A stretch of DNA of 64,000 nucleotides, taken from Lentilactobacillus kefiri. GTDB taxonomy: Bacteria; Bacillota; Bacilli; Lactobacillales; Lactobacillaceae. Where the stretch lies: positions 29,906-93,905 of the forward strand of contig NZ_BJVK01000007.1 in the NCBI RefSeq assembly GCF_007989105.1, in the 5' to 3' direction. This document shows, piece after piece, positions 1-7,611 of the stretch (positions are counted from its first letter, which is position 1; each line of letters begins with the position of its first letter). Position numbers and translations under genes: made by a program. The notes below the pieces were generated by a model. It was not told the origin of the DNA. It saw only the letters and a list, made by a program, of their open reading frames with translations, and made no database searches.

Positions 1-83
1 TTCAGGATGGTCATTTTATTACAGGCCAAAATCCATTCTCACCAAAAGCTGTGGCTAGACTGCTTCTTAAAAATATAAAATAA
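1..83 (+). CDS. DJ-1/PfpI family protein, 3' end only
   Basis: This is the C-terminal 26 codons of a gene that begins outside the window. Frame 3 reads QDGHFITGQNPFSPKAVAR... and stops at TAA 81-83. The 'DG-x-LITGQNP-x-S' pattern is the usual last helix and strand of DJ-1/ThiJ/PfpI (class I glutamine amidotransferase-like) proteins. No catalytic residue is inside the fragment, so chaperone, glyoxalase and protease roles cannot be told apart. It converges on the glycerate kinase gene, with a shared terminator between them. Confidence 0.6.
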   Translation, partial: QDGHFITGQNPFSPKAVARLLLKNIK

Positions 84-92
84 TTAGCAATT

Positions 93-140
93 AAAAAACG
101 GGTCAAAACACTGTGAAATAACAGTATTTTGACCCGTTTT
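93..140. terminator. Bidirectional terminator between DJ-1-like gene and glycerate kinase
   Basis: A near-perfect hairpin with arms AAAACGGGTCAAAA and its complement, flanked by A and T runs on the two sides. It can end transcription of both convergent genes. Confidence 0.85.
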
Positions 141-142
141 AC

Positions 143-1273
143 TTATCGATTAATTAATTGAATCATCTTGCCAATCCGGTATCCGGCTTGAGTAATTAAC
201 TGAGGGGCTTGCTGAATTGCTTCATCAACTGTCATTGGGCTGGTAGTTGTCGAAAGAATTAAATCGAAGCCGTGTTCATAAAGCGGCTGAACGTCTCCGG
301 AAACACTTCCGGCCACAGCAATTGTTGGAACCCCGGCCTTGTGAGCAAGTTGGGCAACGCCCAAAGGCAGCTTACCATTCAAGGTCTGCTGATCAATTCG
401 GCCTTCACCAGTGATAACCAGATCAGCGTTTTGAATTTTTGCCTGCAAATGAACAATTTCGATCATTTTTGCAATTCCGGAAGTGAGCCGGCCACCAAGA
501 AAGGCCAGAACACCAAATCCAAGACCACCAGCAGCTCCAGCCCCAGGCATCGTCGAATAGTCAGTCCCAAGAACCTTTGTGGTTAATTGTGACAAACGGT
601 TAAGCCGCTTATCGAATTCAGCCACTTGATTGGAACGAACACCTTTCTGTGGTCCAAAGATTTGGGTGGCCCCATTTTTTCCAGTCAATGGGTTGTCGAC
701 GTCGGCAAGGCCGATCACCTGAACGTTTTGAAGTCGGCTGTCCAACCCTTCTAGATTCACTCCGACTAAATCACGCAGACCGGCAATTCCACGGGGAACT
801 TCGGACCCATTTTGATCGTAAAACCGGCCACCTAATGCCTGGGCCATTCCAACCCCGCCATCATTGGTCGAACTGCCGCCAAGACCAATGTATATTGTAG
901 TTGCATGATAGTCCAAAGCCTGCTTAATGAGTTCGCCAACCCCAAAGGTCGACTTCACAGCAACACTTTGATCACGATCCTGGGTAAATCCGGCAGCCGC
1001 GGCCATTTCAATGACGGCCGTGTGATCAGGCAATAATCCCCACTGTGCTTCAACATGACCACCGGCAGGGCCAGAGACCTTGGAAGACATTAAACGGCCG
1101 CTGGCAGCCTTAATAATAGCTGTAACGGTCCCTTCACCACCATCGGCAAGGGGCACTTTTGTAATTTCAGATAAACTGCCAGCTGCTTGAAGTCCCCGTT
1201 CCAAATAATCGGCCACTTCCGAGGAACTTGCACTCCCTTTAAATGAATCAGCCGCAATCACAATTTTTTTCAT
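143..1273 (-). CDS. glxK: Glycerate kinase (GlxK/GarK family)
   Basis: Phosphorylates glycerate with ATP to 2- or 3-phosphoglycerate, feeding lower glycolysis. The N-terminus KKIVIAADSFKGS and the internal GGSSTNDGGVGMAQALG and VITGEGRIDQQT segments are hallmarks of the type-II glycerate kinase fold. At about 376 residues it has the family's normal length. I place the start at the ATG at 1273, because AAAGGA lies 8 bases upstream; an in-frame ATG three codons earlier is less well spaced. It is monocistronic and ends at the bidirectional terminator. In most lactobacilli yidC is followed by jag and mnmE, so its position next to yidC marks a local rearrangement. Confidence 0.92.
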   Translation of the reverse strand: MKKIVIAADSFKGSASSSEVADYLERGLQAAGSLSEITKVPLADGGEGTVTAIIKAASGRLMSSKVSGPAGGHVEAQWGLLPDHTAVIEMAAAAGFTQDRDQSVAVKSTFGVGELIKQALDYHATTIYIGLGGSSTNDGGVGMAQALGGRFYDQNGSEVPRGIAGLRDLVGVNLEGLDSRLQNVQVIGLADVDNPLTGKNGATQIFGPQKGVRSNQVAEFDKRLNRLSQLTTKVLGTDYSTMPGAGAAGGLGFGVLAFLGGRLTSGIAKMIEIVHLQAKIQNADLVITGEGRIDQQTLNGKLPLGVAQLAHKAGVPTIAVAGSVSGDVQPLYEHGFDLILSTTTSPMTVDEAIQQAPQLITQAGYRIGKMIQLINR

Positions 1274-1334
1274 ATTCAGCATCCTTTAACGATATTTACT
1301 CCAGTTTAACCGAATCGGGCCGTTTTGGACCATA

Positions 1335-1369
1335 AAAAAAGCAGCATCGCCATTTGACGATACTGCTTA
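1335..1369 (-). terminator. Terminator of the rpmH-rnpA-yidC operon
   Basis: Read on the minus strand, AAGCAGTATCG pairs with CGATGCTGCTT and is followed by a run of T. It lies directly after the yidC stop codon. Confidence 0.8.
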
Positions 1370-1374
1370 ATGAA

Positions 1375-2211
1375 TTATTTACGTTTACTCTTTTTGGCAC
1401 GTTTAATAGCTTTTCTAATAGCTCGTTGTTTCTCGCGTTCTTCACGTTGTTTCTTCTCACGTTCACGGCGAATCTTCCAAGGATTTTGAATAACCAAGGT
1501 TTGACCCACTTGGAACGCGTTGGTAATTACCCAGTACAGTGACAAGGCTGATGGCAAGCTAAGCGCCATAATTAAAATAAAGAATGGCATTCCCATTGTC
1601 ATCATCGTTGTCATTGAGTTGGATTCAGGCTGGCCTTTCATAGCCAACCATGAAGAAATGAAAGTGAACAATGCAGCCAGAACCGGCAGAATGAAATATG
1701 GATCCGGATGTCCAAGCTGTAACCAGAAGAACGTTCCACTTCTCAAAATATGAGTCCGCCAAATTGCTTGATAAAGTGCAAACAGGATTGGCATCTGAAC
1801 GATCAATGGTAAACAACCGGCTAATGGATTAATTCCCGCTTCAGCATACAATTTCTTTTGTTCAGCCTGAAGTTTCTGGACGGTTGCGGCATCCTTTGAT
1901 GAATACTTTTTCTGCAAAGCCTTCAGCTGCGGTTGAACCTCTTGGGTCTTCCGCATACTTTTGGTTTGGTAAATCATCAATGGCAAAATAACAATCCGGA
2001 CAAGAATGGTAAAGATAATAATACCCATACCATAGTTATCACTAAAGAATTTAGACAGCCAGATAATCGCTCTTGAGAAGTTCAGGACAACCCAACCATC
2101 CCAAATACCTGTACTGTGATTAGTTATTGGTGTATTGCTACATGCGGAAAGTACTACCGTCAAACTTACTAATGATAGTAATACTAGTAATTTCTTTATT
2201 CTTTTTTTCAA
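1375..2211 (-). CDS. yidC: Membrane protein insertase YidC/Oxa1 (lipoprotein type)
   Basis: Inserts and folds membrane proteins, alone or with SecYEG. The 278-residue protein starts with a lipoprotein signal peptide ending VLSACSN (lipid-modified Cys about residue 24). It then has the five-segment YidC core: SDNYGMGIIIFTILVRIVILP, AGINPLAGCLPLIVQMPI and the SALSLYWVITNAFQV segment. A strongly basic tail (REREKKQREEREK... to KRAKKSKRK) should contact ribosomes and rRNA. Its start overlaps the rnpA stop by 4 bases, so the two are probably translationally coupled. The conserved hydrophilic-groove Arg is plausible in ILVRIVI. Confidence 0.96.
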   Translation of the reverse strand: MKKRIKKLLVLLSLVSLTVVLSACSNTPITNHSTGIWDGWVVLNFSRAIIWLSKFFSDNYGMGIIIFTILVRIVILPLMIYQTKSMRKTQEVQPQLKALQKKYSSKDAATVQKLQAEQKKLYAEAGINPLAGCLPLIVQMPILFALYQAIWRTHILRSGTFFWLQLGHPDPYFILPVLAALFTFISSWLAMKGQPESNSMTTMMTMGMPFFILIMALSLPSALSLYWVITNAFQVGQTLVIQNPWKIRREREKKQREEREKQRAIRKAIKRAKKSKRK

Positions 2212-2573
2212 CTTTTTTCCTCACTATCATAGTTGGGATCGATTAGTTTAGCTAACTTGAGTACGTGAATGAGGCTGGCTTTAACATCAGCCATTGCCAT
2301 CTGATCCGTCGCCGGACGGGCGATAACAATGAAGTCAACGTCCTGACGGAGATACGGCTTCAGCTCCAACAGGGATTGGCGAATTCTTCGCTTAACCCAA
2401 TTTCTATGTACCGCGTTACCGATCTTCTTACCAACAGAAATACCGACGCGAAAATGTAATTGATTGGGTTTGTCCAAAGAATAGACAACAAATTGACGAT
2501 TTGCAACCGAGTTATGAGTTTCAAATACTTCTTGAAATTCAGACTCTTTTTTTACTCGATACGATTTTCGCAT
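2208..2573 (-). CDS. rnpA: Ribonuclease P protein component
   Basis: The basic protein subunit of RNase P, which binds the 5' leader of pre-tRNA and supports the catalytic RNA. The 121-residue sequence has the typical MRKSYRVKKESEFQEVF start and the RNR-type motif NAVHRNWVKRRIRQ. It sits between rpmH and yidC, as in nearly all bacteria. The 60 bases between rpmH and rnpA hold a hairpin that may limit read-through. Confidence 0.97.
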   Translation of the reverse strand: MRKSYRVKKESEFQEVFETHNSVANRQFVVYSLDKPNQLHFRVGISVGKKIGNAVHRNWVKRRIRQSLLELKPYLRQDVDFIVIARPATDQMAMADVKASLIHVLKLAKLIDPNYDSEEKS

Positions 2574-2610
2574 GATCCATCTCCACAGATTTTTGAAAAA
2601 TAAATGAAAA

Positions 2611-2634
2611 AGACCACTGAATGGTCAGTGGTCT
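2611..2634 (-). terminator. Hairpin between rpmH and rnpA (terminator or attenuator)
   Basis: On the minus strand AGACCACTGA pairs with TCAGTGGTCT and is followed by TTTTTCATTT. The 5' arm overlaps the rpmH stop codon. rnpA follows only about 40 bases later, so this looks like a partial terminator that would make L34 mRNA more abundant than rnpA-yidC mRNA. Confidence 0.7.
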
Positions 2635-2767
2635 ATGCAGACAATGATTTTCTACCCTTTTGACGTCGGCGAGCCAACACTTTACGACCATTGCTGGTAC
2701 TCATACGTTTACGGAAACCATGAACGCGTGCGCGATGACGCTTCTTTGGTTGATAAGTTCTTTTCAT
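2633..2767 (-). CDS. rpmH: 50S ribosomal protein L34
   Basis: The 44-residue translation begins [18 protein letters not shown] and contains [21 protein letters not shown], the invariant L34 sequence. The start ATG is at 2767 with a GGAGG site upstream; the TAG stop is at 2635-2633. It heads the rpmH-rnpA-yidC operon and points away from dnaA across the origin. Confidence 0.97.
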   Translation of the reverse strand: MKRTYQPKKRHRARVHGFRKRMSTSNGRKVLARRRQKGRKSLSA

Positions 2768-3273
2768 TATGAATTCCTCCCTTTTACTCTAAAAGTCGCG
2801 TTTAAGCATTTAATTACAATATGTTCAAATGCATTTCCCAAATATATTAACATAATTTGTTCATTAATGGAATAGTCTTTTGCTTGATCGCTAAAATCAA
2901 AAATAATTTAAAATTTGTTTCATGAACAATTAGTGTGGATAACCGCATAAATAATAATAGCCGATTTGGGTGATTTACACAAGGTTATCCACAGTTGCAC
3001 ACGGTGCTTTAAAAGTTATCCACAGGTTGTGCATTTCGACAAATTATTTCTCGGTAAAGCCGTTGCTATCAGTTTTAGTTATCCACAGGTACCTGTTAAT
3101 TACCCACATTTCGACCCACATTATCCACTTATCCACAGGGCAGTTATACATTTCATCCACTCCTGTGAAACAATTATGCACAGGCTGTTTTTGCCTGTGG
3201 AAAACTTTTCTTTGGAATGCTAAAATTAATTTGCATTTCGTAAGACGACTAAAAAACAGAGGGGGAATTCGTA
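2768..3273. other. oriC, upstream part: DnaA-box cluster between rpmH and dnaA
   Basis: This 500-base gene-free stretch holds DnaA boxes (TTATCCACA) at 2985-2993, 3016-3024, 3079-3087 and 3129-3137, and on the other strand at 2934-2942. Near matches are at 3100-3108 (TTACCCACA), 3121-3129 (TTATCCACT) and 3174-3182 (TTATGCACA). The boxes would load DnaA for initiation and also repress the dnaA promoter. The dnaA ribosome site AGAGGGGG lies at about 3258-3265. Confidence 0.92.
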
Positions 3274-4617
3274 GTGTTAGATAAGGATTCATTATGGCAA
3301 AAGTTGAGCGAACAATTTCGTAATAATACAACTGACCTTACATATGACACCTGGATCAAACCAGTCAAACCGATCAGCTTTGATGGATCCACACTTACTT
3401 TATCTTTACCTTCTGAATTGCATCGGGATTACTGGAAAGAACAATTGGCACCAAATTTGATCGAATATGCTTTTGTGATTACAAAGGGCAACATCGAGCC
3501 AAAGTTTATTCTGGATTCGGACGTTAATAAAGAGGCGCAAGAAAAACCTGTGGATAACCATCCGGAACAAGACGGCGAAGAATTTTCATTTAGTAAAGAG
3601 AATCATCTCAATCCAAACTACACGTTTGATAATTTCATTATCGGCAAGGGCAACCAAATGGCCCATGCCGCTGCTTTAATTGTGTCTGAAGAACCCGGCA
3701 AGTTGTACAATCCACTGTTCTTTTATGGTGGCGTCGGTTTGGGCAAAACCCATTTAATGCAGGCGATTGGCAACAAACGGTTGGAAGATCATCCGGAAAC
3801 AAACGTCAAATATGTCACAAGTGAAGCCTTCACCAATGACTTTATCAATGCCATTCAAACCAACCGAACCGAAGAATTCCGGCGCGAATACCGGGATGTC
3901 GACATTTTGATGGTTGATGATATTCAGTTCTTTGCCCAAAAAGAAGGAACTCAAGAAGAGTTCTTCCATACTTTTAACGATCTCTACAATAACGATAAAC
4001 AAATCGTGCTCACTTCAGATCGGGTACCACAAGAAATCCCCAAGCTGCAGGAACGACTGGTTTCACGGTTTGCCTGGGGCCTGCCTGTCGACATCACCCC
4101 GCCAGATTTGGAAACCAGAATTGCGATTCTCAAAAATAAAGCAAAACTGGATAACCTGGTGATTCCCAACGACACACTGGCTTACATTGCCGGTCAAATC
4201 GATTCCAACGTTCGTGAGTTGGAAGGTGCTTTGTCACGGGTTCAGGCTTATTCCAAATTGAAGGATGAACCAATCACCACCGACTTGGTCTATGAAGCCC
4301 TTCGTGGTCTCAAATTAAGTAAGGACAACCGTCAGCTTTCAATCGTTGACATTCAAAACAAGGTTGCCAGCTATTTCCACATTTCAATTAGTGATTTAAA
4401 GGGTAAAAAGCGGATGAAATCAATTGTCATGCCGCGGCAAATCGCAATGTACCTGGCTAGAGAAATGACAAGTAATTCGTTGCCAAAAATTGGTAAAGAA
4501 TTTGACGGTAAAGATCACACAACTGTCATTCACGCCTGTGACAAAATTGCCGAAATCATCAAACTTGATTCAGATTTGAGAAAAGAAATCTCGGACATTA
4601 AAAGCTCCCTGAACTAA
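3274..4617 (+). CDS. dnaA: Chromosomal replication initiator protein DnaA
   Basis: AAA+ ATPase that binds DnaA boxes, melts oriC and loads the helicase. The 447-residue protein has an N-terminal helicase-loading domain (LWQKLSEQF...). The Walker A motif GGVGLGKTHLMQA is at about 150 and Walker B ILMVDDIQF at about 210, followed by sensor/arginine-finger motifs (ERLVSRFAWG). The C-terminal DNA-binding domain carries the signature GKDHTTVIHAC. The start is GTG at 3274, 8 bases after a GAGGGGG site. DnaA boxes on both sides imply autoregulation. Confidence 0.99.
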   Translation: MLDKDSLWQKLSEQFRNNTTDLTYDTWIKPVKPISFDGSTLTLSLPSELHRDYWKEQLAPNLIEYAFVITKGNIEPKFILDSDVNKEAQEKPVDNHPEQDGEEFSFSKENHLNPNYTFDNFIIGKGNQMAHAAALIVSEEPGKLYNPLFFYGGVGLGKTHLMQAIGNKRLEDHPETNVKYVTSEAFTNDFINAIQTNRTEEFRREYRDVDILMVDDIQFFAQKEGTQEEFFHTFNDLYNNDKQIVLTSDRVPQEIPKLQERLVSRFAWGLPVDITPPDLETRIAILKNKAKLDNLVIPNDTLAYIAGQIDSNVRELEGALSRVQAYSKLKDEPITTDLVYEALRGLKLSKDNRQLSIVDIQNKVASYFHISISDLKGKKRMKSIVMPRQIAMYLAREMTSNSLPKIGKEFDGKDHTTVIHACDKIAEIIKLDSDLRKEISDIKSSLN

Positions 4618-4806
4618 AATGGTATAATCGACTGTGGATAAATAATAGAGAAGTCAATAAGTTGTGCACAGTCTTATCCACAGGTTAATCGTTGAGTACT
4701 AAAGACTTGTGAAAAGTTATCCACAATATCCACATGCCCTACTATTACTTCTTTTTTCTTTTATTAATTAATATATACTTACACTTTCCGGGAGGTCGAT
4801 TAAAGT
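4618..4806. other. oriC, downstream part: DnaA boxes, DnaA-trio and AT-rich unwinding element
   Basis: DnaA boxes are at 4633-4641 (minus orientation), 4674-4682 and 4717-4725; a near match, ATATCCACA, is at 4726-4734. Right after the last two tandem boxes comes a short GC run (GCCC, 4736-4739). It is followed by TAC TAT TAC TTC at 4740-4751 and then an A+T-rich tract to about 4785. Tandem boxes, GC cluster, trinucleotide trios and AT-rich tract form the basal unwinding layout described for Bacillus subtilis oriC. The dnaN ribosome site GGGAGG lies at about 4790-4796. Confidence 0.88.
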
Positions 4807-5946
4807 ATGAAATTTTCAATTGGTCGAACAGCATTCACTAAAGGTCTAAATACAGTTTCAAGAGCCATCTCTACTAAAACAACGATTCCTATATTGACAG
4901 GATTAAAGATTGTTGCCGGTCCTGATGGTTTGGTACTAACAGGCAGTGATGCTGATATTTCCATTGAAACCACGTTAAAAGCAGACGATCCAGACAATAT
5001 GTTAGTCATTGAATCCGAAGGTGCCATTGTGTTGCCTGCCAGATTCTTTACTGAAATTGTTAAGAAACTGCCTAAAGATACCATTACTTTGGAGGTTGGT
5101 GAAAACTTCCAGACAATGATTACTTCAGGTCAATCATCATTTACCATTAATGGATTGGACGCAAATAATTATCCACACCTTCCTGAAATTCAAACCAACG
5201 ATTCAATTCCTTTGGCAGCTGATCTCTTTAAACAGATCATTAGTCAAACGGTTGTCGCTGTTTCCAATCAAGAAAGCCGACCAATTCTGACCGGGGTTCA
5301 TTTTGTCATTTCTGAAAACCACGTAATGGCAGTTGCAACCGATAGTCACCGACTCAGCCAACGGAAAGTAACCTTGGAAAACCCAATTAACGGGTCCTAT
5401 GATTTTGTCATCCCTGGTAAAAGTTTGACCGAATTATCCAAAATGATTGACGATGCCCAAGAAGAAGTTTCCTTATCAGTGACTGAAAACCAAGCCTTGT
5501 TTGTTATTGGTAATACATTATTCTATTCACGTCTTCTTGAAGGAAACTATCCTGACACAACCCGGTTGATTCCAGATTCACACGATACCCGGGTTGCCTT
5601 CGACGCACCTGAACTATTAGCTGCCATCGAACGGGCTTCATTACTTTCACATGAATCAAGAAATAACGTTGTTAAAATAACGATTGATCCCGATAAAAAA
5701 TCCGTTACAATTTACGGTAATTCTCCTGATGTTGGTAATGTTGAAGAAAATTTGGAACCCAAGACGCTTGAAGGAAACGAATTGGAGATTTCCTTCAACC
5801 CCGACTATATGAAAGACGCTTTGCGTTCATTCAGTCAGGCAACCATTAATATCGACTTCACTTCTGCTCTTCGGCCATTTACATTGACCCCAACGGAGGA
5901 CAGTGACAGCTTTGTTCAGCTGATTACACCTATCAGAACGTTCTAA
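4807..5946 (+). CDS. dnaN: DNA polymerase III beta subunit (sliding clamp)
   Basis: The ring-shaped processivity clamp for replicative polymerase and many repair proteins. The 379-residue product has the three repeated clamp domains. Typical segments are MKFSIGRTAFTKGLN at the start, RPILTGVHFVI in the middle and the C-terminal LITPIRTF tail. It is the second gene of the dnaA-dnaN unit and is followed at once by a strong terminator. Confidence 0.99.
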   Translation: MKFSIGRTAFTKGLNTVSRAISTKTTIPILTGLKIVAGPDGLVLTGSDADISIETTLKADDPDNMLVIESEGAIVLPARFFTEIVKKLPKDTITLEVGENFQTMITSGQSSFTINGLDANNYPHLPEIQTNDSIPLAADLFKQIISQTVVAVSNQESRPILTGVHFVISENHVMAVATDSHRLSQRKVTLENPINGSYDFVIPGKSLTELSKMIDDAQEEVSLSVTENQALFVIGNTLFYSRLLEGNYPDTTRLIPDSHDTRVAFDAPELLAAIERASLLSHESRNNVVKITIDPDKKSVTIYGNSPDVGNVEENLEPKTLEGNELEISFNPDYMKDALRSFSQATINIDFTSALRPFTLTPTEDSDSFVQLITPIRTF

Positions 5947-5963
5947 TTTAAAACGAATGATCA

Positions 5964-5997
5964 AACGACTCCCACATTTCCTGAGAGTCGTTTTTTT
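5964..5997 (+). terminator. Terminator after dnaN
   Basis: AACGACTC pairs with GAGTCGTT across a 13-base loop, followed by seven T. This separates dnaAN from yaaA-recF-gyrB transcription. Confidence 0.88.
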
Positions 5998-6218
5998 ATG
6001 CCAAAAATTGCCAAACTATAAGTTAATTGTTTACTTCAGTTCAAAAGTCGTTTACAAATCAATTGAAGACGAAAAGAATGGCCAATATTTCGTTAGAAGT
6101 CCATATACGGACTTTTTAGCAAGTTTCGCTGATTTAATACAAAAATATCTAAATTCTTTAAAACGGCTCATAATGCCCATAAATCGTCATAGCCGTGTAC
6201 TTTTAGTAAATAAAGGGG

Positions 6219-6224
6219 TATAAT
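6219..6224 (+). promoter_or_regulatory. -10 element upstream of yaaA-recF-gyrB
   Basis: A perfect TATAAT lies about 27 bases before the yaaA start, downstream of the dnaN terminator. TTTTAG-like sequence near 6200 could be a weak -35. It is the obvious promoter for the yaaA-recF-gyrB operon. Confidence 0.6.
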
Positions 6225-6250
6225 AGACTATGTAAAAGGTGGGTGAAATT

Positions 6251-6481
6251 GTGAAAAAAGATGTTTTCATTGATAGTCCATATATCACTCTTGGCCAACT
6301 GCTTAAAGAGGAATCAATCATCAGCAGTGGCGGTCAGGCAAAATGGTTTTTAAGAGAAACAACAGTTAATGTCAATGACGAACCTGATAATCGCCGTGGC
6401 CGGAAACTGTACGATGGCGATCACGTCGAAGTCCCAGATGTTGGCTTATTTTTTATTCGCTCAAAGCAGGGAAATGAATGA
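6251..6481 (+). CDS. yaaA: S4-domain protein YaaA/RlbA
   Basis: A 76-residue S4-like RNA-binding protein always found between dnaN and recF in Firmicutes. VFIDSPYITLGQLLKEESIISSGGQAKWFL followed by VNVNDEPDNRRGRKLYDGD is the S4 fold signature. I choose the GTG at 6251, because AAGGTGGGTG is well spaced before it. An in-frame GTG at 6239 lies inside that ribosome site. Its stop overlaps the recF start (ATGA), so recF is probably coupled to it. Confidence 0.9.
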   Translation: MKKDVFIDSPYITLGQLLKEESIISSGGQAKWFLRETTVNVNDEPDNRRGRKLYDGDHVEVPDVGLFFIRSKQGNE

Positions 6482-7596
6482 AGTTAACGGAAATTGAACT
6501 TCATAATTTTCGTAATTATGTTGATCAAACGCTTAAATTTTCCGATGGAATTAACGTCTTTCTCGGCGAAAACGCCCAGGGAAAGACCAACTTACTTGAA
6601 GCAATCTATGTGTTGGCACTTACTCGCAGCCATCGGACCAATAACGAAAAAGAATTGATCAATTGGCAGAGTCAGACTGCTCAAATTAAAGGTCGCCTGC
6701 AAAAGCGCCTTGGCGCGGTTCCAGTTGAGCTGGATTTAGGCCCAAAAGGAAAACGTGCGAAGGTTAATCATTTGGAGCAGGCCAAGTTATCCAGTTACAT
6801 CGGTCAGTTAAACGTGATTTTGTTTGCCCCCGAAGATTTATCAATCGTTAAGGGTGCGCCACAAGTCCGTCGGCGATTTATGGATATGGAATTTGCTCAA
6901 ATGAGCAACCGCTATTTATACAATTCCACCCAATATAAAAAGATATTAAAGCAGCGAAATCGGTATTTGAAAGACCTGCACCATCGAAAACAGTCGGATC
7001 GGGTTTACCTGGATGTATTGTCCGACCAGCTATCCGCCTATGGTGCCGAAATTATCTTTCAAAGACTTCAGTTACTTAAAAAGCTGGAAAAGTTTGCCCA
7101 AAGAATTCATTCTGAAATTTCACAGGGTAAAGAACAGTTGGGATTTGAATATCGCACAGCAGTTGAAGCAGATCAGTTCGGCTCTGTGGAATCGATTTAT
7201 CAAAGCCTGCTCAAGCATTTTGCCAAGATTAAGGACAAAGAGATTTTGCGTTCAACCACATTAATTGGTCCGCAACGCGATGATCTGCACTTTGTCATTA
7301 ACGGCAAGGAGGTTCAATCGTTTGGTTCTCAAGGTCAGCAGCGGACAACCGCCCTTTCAGTCAAATTGGCTGAAATTGACCTCATGAAAGAACAAACCGA
7401 TGAATATCCCATCCTATTGTTGGATGATGTGCTGTCCGAACTTGATGATTTTAGACAAACCCACCTATTAACTGCTATTCAAGATAAAGTTCAAACATTT
7501 TTGACGACCACCAGCTTAAGTGGTGTTCAGCAGGAATTATTAACCAATCCCCGAATATTTCGGATTAGTGAAGGTAATGTTACTTTGGAAAAATAG
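6478..7596 (+). CDS. recF: DNA replication and repair protein RecF
   Basis: SMC-like ATPase that helps load RecA at single-strand gaps. The 372-residue protein has Walker A GENAQGKTNLLEA (about 30-42), the signature SFGSQGQQRTTALSVKLAE (about 280) and Walker B PILLLDDVLSELD (about 305). It overlaps yaaA by 4 bases and lies 15 bases before gyrB. Confidence 0.98.
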   Translation: MKLTEIELHNFRNYVDQTLKFSDGINVFLGENAQGKTNLLEAIYVLALTRSHRTNNEKELINWQSQTAQIKGRLQKRLGAVPVELDLGPKGKRAKVNHLEQAKLSSYIGQLNVILFAPEDLSIVKGAPQVRRRFMDMEFAQMSNRYLYNSTQYKKILKQRNRYLKDLHHRKQSDRVYLDVLSDQLSAYGAEIIFQRLQLLKKLEKFAQRIHSEISQGKEQLGFEYRTAVEADQFGSVESIYQSLLKHFAKIKDKEILRSTTLIGPQRDDLHFVINGKEVQSFGSQGQQRTTALSVKLAEIDLMKEQTDEYPILLLDDVLSELDDFRQTHLLTAIQDKVQTFLTTTSLSGVQQELLTNPRIFRISEGNVTLEK

Positions 7597-7611
7597 TGAA
7601 GGAGATTCAAA

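Noticed and set aside
5957..6223. 88-codon open frame between dnaN and yaaA
   Set aside because: It starts inside the dnaN terminator, has no ribosome site, runs through the yaaA promoter and has no recognisable protein pattern.
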